Assembly (NCBI GenBank): GCA_022841915.1
Contig: JALHQN010000004.1
Location: 124,001-188,000, forward strand
Source: Burkholderiales bacterium
GTDB lineage: Bacteria > Pseudomonadota > Gammaproteobacteria > Burkholderiales > WYBJ01
Reading direction: 5' to 3'
Length of the DNA: 64,000 nt
Shown here: positions 1-10,148 of the stretch, in pieces
How the letters are laid out: each line of letters starts with the position of its first letter
Position numbering within the stretch: the stretch's first letter is position 1
Translations under genes and position numbers: made by a program
The notes under the pieces: generated by a model
What the model was told of the DNA's origin: nothing
Databases searched by the model: none
The model's input: the letters and a program-made list of their open reading frames with translations, nothing else

Positions 1-1
1 T

Positions 2-3000
2 CCGCGGGCGCAAGCAGCGTCCGCGCTCGGTCCGGTGCCGACCCGAGGGGGCAGCGTGACGCTTTCGTCGCTGTCCGACCTGCGGCTCGAGGCAGGCAGT
101 CTCGTGGATGTTTCTGGAGGCGCCTACGTTTCGCCGTCGGAGCGCATCGCTTTCGGCAATGCCGGAAGCATAGCGCTGAGCACGGGGCGCTTCGGACTGA
201 ACGACACTGAGCTGCAGCGCTCGGTGCTGGGTCTCGAGGGCGAACTGCGCGGCCTCGCCGGCGCCGGGGGCGGGACCCTGACGCTGGCGTCTTCGAGCGT
301 GCGAATCGGCGGCGAGGCGCGGCCTTCGCTGCCGGAGGAATTGCACCTCGTGCCCGCAGCGTTCAACGTCGGCGGCTTTGCCAAGATCGCCATCGAAGGG
401 CGGGATGGTGTGACCATCGAGCCGGGCACCACGATACGGTTGCTCGCGCAGAACTGGGTGCTCGACGGCAGTTTTGCCGTGAATCGGTCGGGCACACCCA
501 TGGCGGCGCTCGCTCGGCGGGAGTACATCGAAGACCCGCGCGGCACCGCGACCGAGCTGGTGCTGGGCACCGGCAGCCGCCTTCACGGCGATCTGGTCGT
601 GGGCGAAGGCGCCCAGCTCATCGTCGATACGCGCGGCAGGATAGGGCTCACGTCGGCGCGTCAGTTGACGATCGACGGCACGCTGAACGCCCCCGCCGGG
701 GAGATCGCCCTGTCGGTGCTGCAGCCGAGCACCAACGATGGCTTCCTGGCCGGCCAGTCGATCTGGTTGGGCAGCGGCAGTCGGTTATTGGCGCGCGGTG
801 TGTTCGCCCCCGAGTTCAGGGCAGATGGCTCGCTGCGCGGCGAGGTGTTGTCGGCGGGCACGGTGTCGGTCAATGCGGCCAGTGGCTACGTCGTCATGGC
901 GGCGGGTTCGCTCATCGACGTGTCGGGCAGCGCGGCGCTGATCGATCTGTCAGCGGCCTCGGGAGGGTCGATCGCCTTGCAGCGTTCGGTCGTCGGTGCC
1001 GATGCGGGCGTCATCAACTTGGCCGCGCGCGAGGGCATGCTTCTGCAGGGTACCCTGAGCGGACATGCAGGCGCCGCCGGGGTGGCCGGCGGCCACTTCG
1101 CCGTGGCGCTCGTGCGCCCGACAGTTCCCTTGGCCTATCCCGTTCAAGGCGATCTGAGCGTGGTGCTCTCGCAGTTCGGCGAAACCTTGCCGAGCGGCCT
1201 CGCGGTGGGTGCCGACATCCCGTTCGATCGCAGCGGCCGAGTGCGCATCGATGCAGCCTCGATCGAGCGAGGCGGCTTTCACCGGTTTTCGGCCGAGGCG
1301 GAGCATCGCATCGAGTTCGAAGGCGCGGTGTCCTTGCGGCTCCCGCGCAGCATCGAGCTGAACGCGCCGCTGCTGGCCGGCCTCGCTGGTGCCGACGCTG
1401 CCTTGATCACCGGTTACCTGGGCCTGAGCAATTTGGTGCCCTCGCGTGCGGCGCCTCTTGCGACCGCTCGGGGGGATGCGCGTCTCGTCGTGGAGGCGGA
1501 GCATATCGAACTGCGCGGCAACCTCGGCGTGACCGGTTTCGACGAGACGCTGCTGCACAGTCGCGGCGACGTCCAGCTGCGGGGCGTGCTCGCTACGCCG
1601 GGAGCGGCGCGTCCTGGAGGCCTGCTGCGCGTGGGCGGCGACTTGACGCTGCAGGCGCGACAGATCTATCCGGCGACACGCACGTCGTTCATTCTCGACG
1701 CTCAGGGCGCGGATGCCACATTGAGCGTGCGCGGCGGCGCACCCGATACGCCGGTCTATTCCGCCGACGGCAGACTCGTGCTGCGCGGTCACGACATCGT
1801 CATCGGCGGGGCGGTCAAGGCACCCTTCGGCGAAATCGCCATGGAGGCCGCCAATCGCCTGATCCTGCAGGACCGTGCGCTCGTATCGGTATCCGGCGAA
1901 TCGCTTGTCGTCCCCTACGGCGCGACGGAGTTGTCGGGGCGGCGCTTCGTCTATCCCTTGGCGGCCGACAACCGGGTCATCCTGGAGCGGCCCGGCGAGA
2001 AACGTGTCACGCTCGACGGGCGCGAAGTCCTGCTCGGACAAGGTGCGCGGATCGACATCAGCGGCGGCGGTGAACTCGTTGCCGCGGAGTTTCTGCCCGG
2101 CACGGGTGGCTCGCGCGACGTGCTCGATCCCGCGAACGCCGTCGGCACGTATGCTGTTCTACCGACGCTCGCAGGGCTCTATGCGCCGGGCGACCCGCAT
2201 TTCGGTCTCAACGTGCAAGGCATCGAGGCCGGGGATGCGGTCGCGCTCTCGGGCGTGACAGGTCTGCCCGACGGCGTCTATGCGCTCTTGCCGGCGCGCT
2301 ATGCACTGCTGCCCGGCGCGTTTCTGGTCACGGCGGAGCCCGGCACGCTGGACATGGTCGCCGGGCAGGCTTACACGAAGCCCGACGGCAGCCTCGTGGT
2401 GGCGGGTTATCGGGTCGCTGGAGGGATCGGCGGCAGCGCGAGTCGCGCCGCGCGCAGCACGGGATTCAACGTTCGGCCCGGTGCGAGTGCGCGCCTGCAG
2501 TCCGAATACCTGGAGACGACGGCGACACAGTTCTTCGAGGCGGCAGCGGGCGCGCGACTGCCCGGGGACGCAGGAATCCTGGCGATCGGCGCCGGCGAGC
2601 GTCTCACCCTCGAAGCAGCGGTCGCGAGTGCGGCGGCAGCGAGCGCTCGGGGCGCGAGTGTCGATATCTCCGCGCCGAAAATCGTGCTCGCGGCCCGGCA
2701 AGACGTAGCAGTCGATCCTGGTTTCGTTGTGCTCGATGTCGGGCGTCTGAATGCGCTCGAAGCCGCGAGCCTGCTCATCGGCGGGCGGCGCACGAGCGAC
2801 GGCGAACGCGTGCGCATCGATGTGGGCACCAGCGATCTGATCGTCGCCAACGACGCCGGCAGCGTGTTGCGGGCTCCCGAACTCCTGCTGGCAGCGAGCG
2901 ACACGCTTCTGGTGCAGGCCGGCAGTGCCTTGCAGGCCCGCGGCAGCGCGGCGCTCGACACGAGAGCGATCGTCGTGGGCAGCGTCGGGGGTGCGAGCGG

Positions 3001-6000
3001 GGACGGGGCTCTGGCCCGGCTGTCGGCCGGTGCCCAGGTCGATCTGGAGCGCGCCAATGTGAGTCGCGCGCGCGGCGTGCTGCGGGTGGAAGCCGGATCG
3101 AGCGTCGCTTCGGACGGTGCGATGCGTCTGGATGCCACGGTCGATACGCAAGTGGAGGGCGCGCTGGTTCTTGGCGGGCAGGCTGCGCTCGCACTGGGCG
3201 CTGGGCGCATCAGCTTGGGCGCAGTCGACGGGGTTCAAGAGGGGCTGGCACTGTCGGAGGCGAGCCTCGCAGCCTTCGGCGTGCCGGCGCAGCTGTCGCT
3301 GCGCAGCTATAGCAGCGTGGACTTCTTCGGAGACGTGGACTTGGGCGGGCCCCAACTGCGCAGCCTCGAGATCAGTGCGGGCGGTATCGCCGGTTACGGC
3401 AGCGCTCAGCCCGCGGTACGCATCGAGGCCGAGCGTGTCGTGCTCGGTGGCGGCGAAGGTCTCGCATACTCGCCCGCGCCGGCGCTGGCCAGCGGGGAGA
3501 TCCCGGCCAGTAGCAGTGGGCTGCTCGACGTGCGGGCCGGCACCGTCTTGTTCTCCGGAGGACGCTTCGATGTGCGCGGCTTCGGTGATGTGCGACTTGC
3601 CGCCGAGGGCGAGGTACGGGCCATCGGATCGGGAGAGGTCTTCGTCGACGCGCCTTTGACTGTCGCGGCAGCGCGCGTCACCACGGACGACCGGATCGCG
3701 TTCGATATTCGCTCGCAACATGCATTGGTCATGACCGCGATGCCGACCCAGCCTCCGCTGTCACCGGCGGCTGGTGTCGGCGGCATCTTGAGCTTGACCG
3801 GCAGATCGGTGCGGCTCGGCGCGAACATCGAAGCGCCTTCGGGCGAATTGAACGTGATGTCGACCGGATCCGACCCGACCGACGGCATTCATGTCGAAGC
3901 CGGCGCTCGCCTGTCGGTGGCAGGCAAGCGCGTGGTCTTCGAGGATACCGAGGTCGCGACCGGCGGCGGCCGCATCGAACTTCGCGCGGCCCGCGGTGAC
4001 GTCGCCCTGGACGCCGGCTCGTCCATCGATGTGTCGGCGCCGGCGGGCGGCGATGGCGGAAGCTTGGTCGTCGTGGCTACCCAGGGCACCTTCGAGTCGG
4101 CTGGTGACCTGATCGGAGGCTCGGTCGGCAGCCGCCAGTTCCCCGACCCCTGGCAAAGCAGCATCGACGTCGATGCTGCCCGCATCGCCGGATTCGGCCC
4201 GCTTCAGCAGGCGCTCGATCCTCGGTTCGGCAGCGACGGGACGACGCGATCGACGGGCTTCAACCGGGAACGGGTGTTCCGCGTACGCGAGCAGGATCTC
4301 GTGCTCGGCGCCGACGTCACGCTGCGCGCGGCGAACGTCCAACTTGTGGCCGACACGGGCAGCGTCGATATCCTGGGCCGCATCGACGCGGCCGGTGCGA
4401 GCGGCGGTCGCATCGAGATTTTCGCCGGCGGTGAGGGGCGCATCGATCTGCGCGATGGCGCGATGCTGGATGCTCGGGCAACGACGCAGGCGCTGCCGCT
4501 GCCGCTGGTGGGCACCCAAGGTCGCGGCGGACGCGTGCTTCTGGGCGTCGGTGCGCAGGGGAGGATGTCGCTGTCGGCCGGTGCACGGATCGACGTTTCG
4601 GCGGCGGACTCGGCCGAGGCCGGCGAAGTCGCGTTGCGCGCGCCGCGCATCGGCGGCGATGTCGCCATCGAGGCGCTCGCTGCGGCGATAGAAGGTGCGA
4701 GCCAGGTCGGTATCGAAGCTTACCGCGTCTATACCGCCGCCGGTGGCGCCAGTATCGCCTCCCTGGGAACGAGTGCCGGCGCCGGACGCCTGAGCTTCAA
4801 CCAGATCAACAACGACAGCAATGCCTATCTCTCGACGGCGAACATCAATGCCATGCGCATGCGCCTTGGATTGAGTGATGACGCGCCGTCGCCCTATGCC
4901 TTTCTGGCGGGCGTCGAAGTTCGCGCGGCCGGTAATCTGACGCTGCTCAACGACTGGAATCTGCGCACGGCTCGTCCCGGTGCGCAACCCGGCGTGCTCA
5001 CCCTTCGCGCAGGCGGCGATCTGTTGCTGAACGCCAACTTGTCCGATGGCTTTTCCACCGCGATCGCCACCGGCTTGCTGCAGCAAGGGGCATCGTGGTC
5101 CTATCGGCTCGTCGGCGGCGCCGATTTGCTCGGGGCCCATCCGTTGGCGGTGAGCCCGGGCAGCGGCAACGTGGAAGTCGCGCCCCGGCGTATCGTGCGC
5201 ACCGGCACGGGCGACATCAGTGTCGCTGCGGGACGAGACGTGCTGCTTCGTTACACCGCGAGCGATCTCGGCGACGGGCCCGTGCTCAATCAGGAACCCG
5301 GGGTGATCTATACGGCAGGTGCCGCGGGCCCGAATGTGTCGAATTTCCCCGGCATCACGATCGGCAACATCGCGGCGAGTTTCCCCTCGGATGGGGGCGA
5401 TCTGCGCATCGCGGCCGGACGAGACATCGCCGCACGCAGTGGTTCGGACATCGACATCGTTTCGGCGCCGATCACACAGTTCTTCAGCGACTGGCTGTAT
5501 CGGCAAGGCAGCCTCGCGGCCAACGGCACGATCGGCAGTTTCTCCGCGCCGCGCACGGCATGGTGGCCACGCTTCAGCGATTTCCGCCAGGGGTTCGGCG
5601 CGCTCGGCGGCGGCAATGTCGACGTGCGCGCGCAGGGCAGCATCGATGCGGTCGGCGTGTCCGTGCCCACGAACGCCCGCTTGCTCGCGCCCAACAATTC
5701 GCTGCCCGATGAAGGCAATCTGCTTTACCAGGGCGGGGGCGACATGACGGTCGTCGCTCGCAAGGACATCGCCAGTAGCAGCTTTCTGGTCGGTGCCGGG
5801 ACAGCACGCATCGAGGCGGGCGGCGACATCGGCGCGTCCAGGCTGACTGCCAAGGAACGCCGTCCCCTTTACTCGCATATCGCGCTGGGCGAGGGCGCGG
5901 TGTCGGTGGCCAGTCGCGGGGATCTGGGCATCGAGACCATCGCCAGCCCCACGACGATCGAGCAGGTGCCCGGCAACTTCGCCGGTTCCGGTGGCGCCAA

Positions 6001-7903
6001 TCGGCAATCGTACTTCTTCACCTACGGCGATGACAGCCGGGCCGTGCTTCGCAGCATGTCGGGCAACGTGACGCTGCTGAACGAGTCGATCGGGATCGGG
6101 GAGTTCGCCAGCCGCTTCGCATCGGTGACCGATGGGCTCTATGCCTATCCCTCGACCGTGCTCGTGCATGCACCGACCGGCAGTATCCGCATCGGCGGCG
6201 ATTTCCAACTCTATCCATCGCGTCGCGGTGGGTTGGAGCTGCTGGCCAGGGATGCGATCGCCGTCGAGGGTCGCATCGGAATGATCGATGCGCCGCCCGA
6301 GCGACTGCCCACGGTCGTCGCTCCCGATCGAACCACCCAGCGGCTGCGCTTGCAGGCCTCGGGCTTGTCGTCGAGCGGAATCGATGCGCACTCGAATCCG
6401 CCGCTGCACCTCGACAACTTGGAACCGGTGCGCATCATCGCCCTCCTCGGGGACATCAGCGGTCCGGTCACCTTCGACGGACAGGGCGTGCCCAGCGTCG
6501 GGACGATGGCGATACTCCCCAAGCCCGTGCTGGTGTCCGCTGGCGGCGATCTGCGCGATGTCTGGATATTCGGGCAGAACCTGCGCGCCGACGACGTTTC
6601 GCAATTTTTCGCTGGCGGTGATTTGCGCTACAGCACGGTGGGTGGTAGCGGCAGCCGCGCGCGGCTGGAATGGGGTGGCCCCGGCCGCCTCGAGGTCGCC
6701 GTCGGCGGCAGCATCGATCTGGGCGATTCGCAGGGCATCGTCACGCGCGGCAATCTCAACAATCCGGCGCTGGCGGAGCAGGGGGCGAGCATCGCCCTGC
6801 TCACGGGTGGGACGGCGGCCGACTATGTCGGCTTCATCGAGCGGGCGAGCGCACGCGCCGAAGGCGCGGGCCGCCTCGATGTTCTGGGTCCGCTCGCCGC
6901 CTACGTGCGCACCGTGACCGGAGATGGCGCGCTCGATGAGACGGCGGCGCTGGCCGCCTTCAAGACCATGCCCGCTCACCTGCAGGCACCCATCGTTCGC
7001 CAGCTGTTCTTCGATGCGCTCAAGGAGACCGGGCGTGCCGCACCGTTGGCGTTCGGCGGGATCGAGCGCTACGCGCTGGGCTACAACGCGATCGCGGATC
7101 TGTTCCCGCCGCGAACGGGCAGCAGCTACGCGGGCAACCTCGATCTGTTCTTCAGTCAGGTGAAGACCGAGCAGGGCGGCGACATCGAGATTCTCGTGCC
7201 GGGCGGGGTGGTGAATGCCGGCCTCGCGAGCATCGGCGGCAGCGCCAAGTCCGATGCGCAGCTCGGGATCGTCACCGTGCGCGGTGGCTCGATCCGGGCC
7301 ATGGTGCAGGACGATTTCCTGGTCAACCAATCGCGCGTGTTCACGCTGCAGGGCGGAGACATCCTGATCTGGTCGTCGGACGGAAACATCGACGCCGGTC
7401 GCGGTGCCAAGTCGGCCACGGCCACGCCGCCACCGCAGCTCGTGACGCGCGGCGACCAAGTCTTTCTGGACATCAGCAATTCCATCGCCGGCAGCGGCAT
7501 CGGCGTGCTGATCGCCAAGGAAGACGTGATTCCGGGAGATGTCGACCTGATCGCGCCGCGCGGGGAGATCAACGCCGGAGAGGCGCCGATCCGGGCGGCG
7601 GGCAACATCAACATCGCCGCCGAGCGCGTGGTCGGTGCCGACAACATTCAGGTTGCCGGGGCGTCGACAGGCGTGTCGCTGCAAGCGGCGCCGACATTGG
7701 CAACGAGCTTCTCGACAGCGAGCAACCCGGCGGCGGAAGCGACGCGCTCGGTGGAGCAGGCTACACGCGCCGCCGGTGCTGCCGCAGCCGCGCAAGCGCT
7801 TGCGGATCAGGGAGCCTTCAAGCCGACCTTTCTGATCGTCGAAGTGCTCGGCTTCGGCGAGGAAGCCGAGGGTCGCGCACGCGACCGGCCGGTGCCGAGA
7901 TGA
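2..7903 (+). CDS. Giant filamentous-haemagglutinin-type surface protein (5' partial)
   Basis: The frame is open to the left edge, so the start and any secretion signal lie outside the window. About 2,630 residues are visible; a GTG at 35 is only an internal codon. The sequence is built of short, degenerate beta-strand repeats rich in Gly, Ala, Ser and Val (recurring GxIxL, LxAGxxVDVSG and RAAGDI-type units), the pattern of the right-handed beta-helix in FhaB-like exoproteins. Around residues 1630-1680 (from 35) the segments NLTLLNDWNL and LRAGGDLLLN resemble the DUF3739 region of haemagglutinin-family proteins, and the C-terminus ends in a conserved-looking FLIVEVLGFG tail. No TpsB transporter is visible. 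The stop overlaps the next start by 4 bp (ATGA), which suggests translational coupling. A role as secreted adhesin or matrix protein is inferred from the family. Confidence 0.85.
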   Translation, partial: PRAQAASALGPVPTRGGSVTLSSLSDLRLEAGSLVDVSGGAYVSPSERIAFGNAGSIALSTGRFGLNDTELQRSVLGLEGELRGLAGAGGGTLTLASSSVRIGGEARPSLPEELHLVPAAFNVGGFAKIAIEGRDGVTIEPGTTIRLLAQNWVLDGSFAVNRSGTPMAALARREYIEDPRGTATELVLGTGSRLHGDLVVGEGAQLIVDTRGRIGLTSARQLTIDGTLNAPAGEIALSVLQPSTNDGFLAGQSIWLGSGSRLLARGVFAPEFRADGSLRGEVLSAGTVSVNAASGYVVMAAGSLIDVSGSAALIDLSAASGGSIALQRSVVGADAGVINLAAREGMLLQGTLSGHAGAAGVAGGHFAVALVRPTVPLAYPVQGDLSVVLSQFGETLPSGLAVGADIPFDRSGRVRIDAASIERGGFHRFSAEAEHRIEFEGAVSLRLPRSIELNAPLLAGLAGADAALITGYLGLSNLVPSRAAPLATARGDARLVVEAEHIELRGNLGVTGFDETLLHSRGDVQLRGVLATPGAARPGGLLRVGGDLTLQARQIYPATRTSFILDAQGADATLSVRGGAPDTPVYSADGRLVLRGHDIVIGGAVKAPFGEIAMEAANRLILQDRALVSVSGESLVVPYGATELSGRRFVYPLAADNRVILERPGEKRVTLDGREVLLGQGARIDISGGGELVAAEFLPGTGGSRDVLDPANAVGTYAVLPTLAGLYAPGDPHFGLNVQGIEAGDAVALSGVTGLPDGVYALLPARYALLPGAFLVTAEPGTLDMVAGQAYTKPDGSLVVAGYRVAGGIGGSASRAARSTGFNVRPGASARLQSEYLETTATQFFEAAAGARLPGDAGILAIGAGERLTLEAAVASAAAASARGASVDISAPKIVLAARQDVAVDPGFVVLDVGRLNALEAASLLIGGRRTSDGERVRIDVGTSDLIVANDAGSVLRAPELLLAASDTLLVQAGSALQARGSAALDTRAIVVGSVGGASGDGALARLSAGAQVDLERANVSRARGVLRVEAGSSVASDGAMRLDATVDTQVEGALVLGGQAALALGAGRISLGAVDGVQEGLALSEASLAAFGVPAQLSLRSYSSVDFFGDVDLGGPQLRSLEISAGGIAGYGSAQPAVRIEAERVVLGGGEGLAYSPAPALASGEIPASSSGLLDVRAGTVLFSGGRFDVRGFGDVRLAAEGEVRAIGSGEVFVDAPLTVAAARVTTDDRIAFDIRSQHALVMTAMPTQPPLSPAAGVGGILSLTGRSVRLGANIEAPSGELNVMSTGSDPTDGIHVEAGARLSVAGKRVVFEDTEVATGGGRIELRAARGDVALDAGSSIDVSAPAGGDGGSLVVVATQGTFESAGDLIGGSVGSRQFPDPWQSSIDVDAARIAGFGPLQQALDPRFGSDGTTRSTGFNRERVFRVREQDLVLGADVTLRAANVQLVADTGSVDILGRIDAAGASGGRIEIFAGGEGRIDLRDGAMLDARATTQALPLPLVGTQGRGGRVLLGVGAQGRMSLSAGARIDVSAADSAEAGEVALRAPRIGGDVAIEALAAAIEGASQVGIEAYRVYTAAGGASIASLGTSAGAGRLSFNQINNDSNAYLSTANINAMRMRLGLSDDAPSPYAFLAGVEVRAAGNLTLLNDWNLRTARPGAQPGVLTLRAGGDLLLNANLSDGFSTAIATGLLQQGASWSYRLVGGADLLGAHPLAVSPGSGNVEVAPRRIVRTGTGDISVAAGRDVLLRYTASDLGDGPVLNQEPGVIYTAGAAGPNVSNFPGITIGNIAASFPSDGGDLRIAAGRDIAARSGSDIDIVSAPITQFFSDWLYRQGSLAANGTIGSFSAPRTAWWPRFSDFRQGFGALGGGNVDVRAQGSIDAVGVSVPTNARLLAPNNSLPDEGNLLYQGGGDMTVVARKDIASSSFLVGAGTARIEAGGDIGASRLTAKERRPLYSHIALGEGAVSVASRGDLGIETIASPTTIEQVPGNFAGSGGANRQSYFFTYGDDSRAVLRSMSGNVTLLNESIGIGEFASRFASVTDGLYAYPSTVLVHAPTGSIRIGGDFQLYPSRRGGLELLARDAIAVEGRIGMIDAPPERLPTVVAPDRTTQRLRLQASGLSSSGIDAHSNPPLHLDNLEPVRIIALLGDISGPVTFDGQGVPSVGTMAILPKPVLVSAGGDLRDVWIFGQNLRADDVSQFFAGGDLRYSTVGGSGSRARLEWGGPGRLEVAVGGSIDLGDSQGIVTRGNLNNPALAEQGASIALLTGGTAADYVGFIERASARAEGAGRLDVLGPLAAYVRTVTGDGALDETAALAAFKTMPAHLQAPIVRQLFFDALKETGRAAPLAFGGIERYALGYNAIADLFPPRTGSSYAGNLDLFFSQVKTEQGGDIEILVPGGVVNAGLASIGGSAKSDAQLGIVTVRGGSIRAMVQDDFLVNQSRVFTLQGGDILIWSSDGNIDAGRGAKSATATPPPQLVTRGDQVFLDISNSIAGSGIGVLIAKEDVIPGDVDLIAPRGEINAGEAPIRAAGNINIAAERVVGADNIQVAGASTGVSLQAAPTLATSFSTASNPAAEATRSVEQATRAAGAAAAAQALADQGAFKPTFLIVEVLGFGEEAEGRARDRPVPR

Positions 7904-9711
7904 GCATGCGTAACGCATTTCACGCCGATGAAACACAGCGTCTTCAGAATCGTCATCATTTCAGCGGATCAATCATGACCAGTGTTCTTGCAGTCGTTCT
8001 TGCGCTCCTCGCGTTCGTGCCGAGCACGGCGCTCGCCTGGTGGAATGCAGATTGGACGAACCGGCGCTCGATCATGATCGACGCGAGCCCGGCCGGCGCG
8101 GATCTCAAGGAAGGCTTGAGTGGCTTCGTCGTGCCGGTTCGCCTGCACACGGGAAATTTTCCGTTTCTGGAGGCGAAGGAGGACGGCTCGGATCTGCGCG
8201 TCATCGCGGCCGACGACCAGACCCCGCTCAAGTTCCACATCGAGAAGTTCGACAGCATCAACGAGCTTGCGATTCTTTGGGTGCAGGTGCCCAGTATTCC
8301 CGGCGGCGCGAAGGCGCAGCCGCTCTGGTTGTACTGGGGCAATGAGAAGTCGCAGCCGCCTGAGCCGGCGGCCGGTACGTATGACGCGAGTCACCTCGCC
8401 GTCCTTCACTTCAGCGAGGCCGACGGCAAGCCGCGCGACACGACAGCGTACGGGCACCACGCCAGCGCAGTGACGGGAGCGAAGAGTGCGGCCAACGGGC
8501 CGCTCGGTGCGGCGATCGCGCTGGATGGCTCGGGCGCGGTGGTCCTGGGTCCGGCGCCCGGTCTGCGCTTCGGCAGCACGGGGTTCACCTTCTCGGGCTG
8601 GATCAAGCCCGCAGCCGCGCAGAAGGCGACGCTGTTCAGCGTGGGTGACGCGAAGAAGGGCATGAGCGTGAGCCTGGACGGCACGACCGTTGACGTCCGG
8701 CTCTCGAACGACGCGCCGGCGGTGGAGGCCCGCGGCGGCGAACTGGCGAATGGGCGCTGGACGCACCTCGCCGTGACCGTAGCCGAGCGCCTCGTGATCT
8801 ACGTCGATGGACGGGAGGTCGCGAACGTCGCCGCGCGCGCGCCGGAACTCACCGGCGAGATCTTGCTCGGCAACAGTTCGACCGGCGCGACGGGTTTCGC
8901 CGGCGAGTTCGATGCGGTCCAGATCGCCGGCGTCGCACGCTCGCCCGGATGGGTGCGGGCTGCCTGGGCGGCGCAGTCTCCCGACGGCAAGCTCGTGACG
9001 TGGGGCGAGCAGGAGGTCAGCAGCGGGGGTACGAGCTACTTCGGCATCCTGGTCAGTGCGCTCACCCTCGATGCCTGGATCGTCATCGGCATTCTCGGCG
9101 TGATGTTCGTGCTCAGTGTCTTCGTCATGATCGAGAAGGCACTGTTCGTGGCGCGCGCCGCTCGGGGAAATGCGGGCTTCCGGGAAGCCTTCGCGGGCTT
9201 GCAGGACGATCTATCGGCGCTGCGCGCCGCGCCTAGCCAGCCCGCCGCCGGTCCGCTCCATCGCCTCTACGAACTCGGTGTGGGAGAACTCGACAAGCGC
9301 CTGGCCGCCAGCAACGCACAGGGCAAGGCGCTGCGCCTGACGCCGCAAGCGATGGACTCGATCCGCGCCAGTCTCGACGCCGGCATGTCGCGCGAGTCGC
9401 GGCGGTTGAACGACCGCATGGTGCTGCTGACGATCGCCATCTCGGGCGGTCCGTTCCTCGGGCTGCTCGGCACGGTCGTCGGGGTCATGATCGTGTTCGC
9501 CGCGGTTGCCGCGGCCGGGGATGTCAACGTCAACGCGATCGCGCCCGGCATTGCAGCAGCACTGCTGGCCACCGTCGCCGGTCTCGGCGTCGCGATCCCG
9601 GCACTGTTCGGCTACAACTATCTTGCCAGTCGCATCAAAGAGGTGACGGCCGACATGCGCGTATTCGCCGACGAGCTCCTCACCAAGCTCGCCGAGCGCC
9701 ACGCCGACTGA
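7900..9711 (+). CDS. DUF2341/LamG-like domain protein fused to an ExbB/TolQ/MotA proton channel
   Basis: This is a chimera of 603 residues. After a hydrophobic signal peptide (about 26-47, cleavage near ALA-WW) come a DUF2341-type domain (about 48-145, beginning WWNADWTNRR) and a LamG/concanavalin-like domain (about 160-345, with FSGWIKPA and GRWTHLAVTV). A membrane segment lies at about 383-410. The MotA/TolQ/ExbB domain follows, with helices at about 512-537 and 546-572. The signal peptide places the lectin-like part in the periplasm, while the C-terminal part would be the inner-membrane proton channel working with ExbD. Ordinary ExbB proteins are about 240 residues and lack the extra domains. 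The start at 7900 overlaps the adhesin stop; an ATG at 7975 gives a cleaner signal peptide and is a real alternative. The ExbD and TonB-like genes follow at once. Confidence 0.85.
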   Translation: MSMRNAFHADETQRLQNRHHFSGSIMTSVLAVVLALLAFVPSTALAWWNADWTNRRSIMIDASPAGADLKEGLSGFVVPVRLHTGNFPFLEAKEDGSDLRVIAADDQTPLKFHIEKFDSINELAILWVQVPSIPGGAKAQPLWLYWGNEKSQPPEPAAGTYDASHLAVLHFSEADGKPRDTTAYGHHASAVTGAKSAANGPLGAAIALDGSGAVVLGPAPGLRFGSTGFTFSGWIKPAAAQKATLFSVGDAKKGMSVSLDGTTVDVRLSNDAPAVEARGGELANGRWTHLAVTVAERLVIYVDGREVANVAARAPELTGEILLGNSSTGATGFAGEFDAVQIAGVARSPGWVRAAWAAQSPDGKLVTWGEQEVSSGGTSYFGILVSALTLDAWIVIGILGVMFVLSVFVMIEKALFVARAARGNAGFREAFAGLQDDLSALRAAPSQPAAGPLHRLYELGVGELDKRLAASNAQGKALRLTPQAMDSIRASLDAGMSRESRRLNDRMVLLTIAISGGPFLGLLGTVVGVMIVFAAVAAAGDVNVNAIAPGIAAALLATVAGLGVAIPALFGYNYLASRIKEVTADMRVFADELLTKLAERHAD

Positions 9712-9727
9712 ACGAGCGGAGAAGACG

Positions 9728-10132
9728 ATGCAAGTCCAGGACGACAACGAACCGTACGACGAAATCAACATCACCCCGATGCTCGACCTCGCGTATGTGC
9801 TGCTGGTGATCTTCATCGTGATGACGACCGCCTCGGTGCAGGGCATCAAGGTCAACCTGCCCAAGGCCAGCAATACGCCCAGCCTGGCGAAGCCGACGAC
9901 GAAGGCGATCACGATCACCGAAGACGGCAAGCTCTTTCTCGATACCTATCCGATCAGCATCGAGGAGCTCGAGCAGCGCCTGCGCCAGTTCAAGGCCGTC
10001 ACACCCGACTTCCCCGTGGTGGTGAAGGGCGACGCACGCATCCAGTACGAGCGGGTGATCGAGGTCTTGGATGTGCTCGGACGCGTGGAGGTCACGCAGC
10101 TGGGGCTCGTGACGCAGCGTCTGGTCAAGTGA
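9728..10132 (+). CDS. exbD: ExbD/TolR-type biopolymer transport protein
   Basis: This 134-residue protein has a short cytoplasmic N-terminus, one membrane helix (about 18-36) and a periplasmic domain, the standard ExbD/TolR plan. The NITPMLDLAYVLL stretch is the family signature, and Asp20 matches the conserved membrane aspartate that carries protons in ExbD. A GGAGAAG ribosome site precedes the ATG, 16 bp after the ExbB-fusion stop. It should form the proton-driven stator with the upstream fused ExbB and energise the TonB-like protein encoded next. Confidence 0.95.
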   Translation: MQVQDDNEPYDEINITPMLDLAYVLLVIFIVMTTASVQGIKVNLPKASNTPSLAKPTTKAITITEDGKLFLDTYPISIEELEQRLRQFKAVTPDFPVVVKGDARIQYERVIEVLDVLGRVEVTQLGLVTQRLVK

Positions 10133-10148
10133 ACCGGGAGCGGTCCGC

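Noticed and set aside
3761-7936. 1,391-codon open frame on the minus strand under the adhesin gene
   Set aside because: High-GC shadow of the real + strand gene. Its composition is Arg/His-rich and non-repetitive, with no ribosome site and no recognisable domain.
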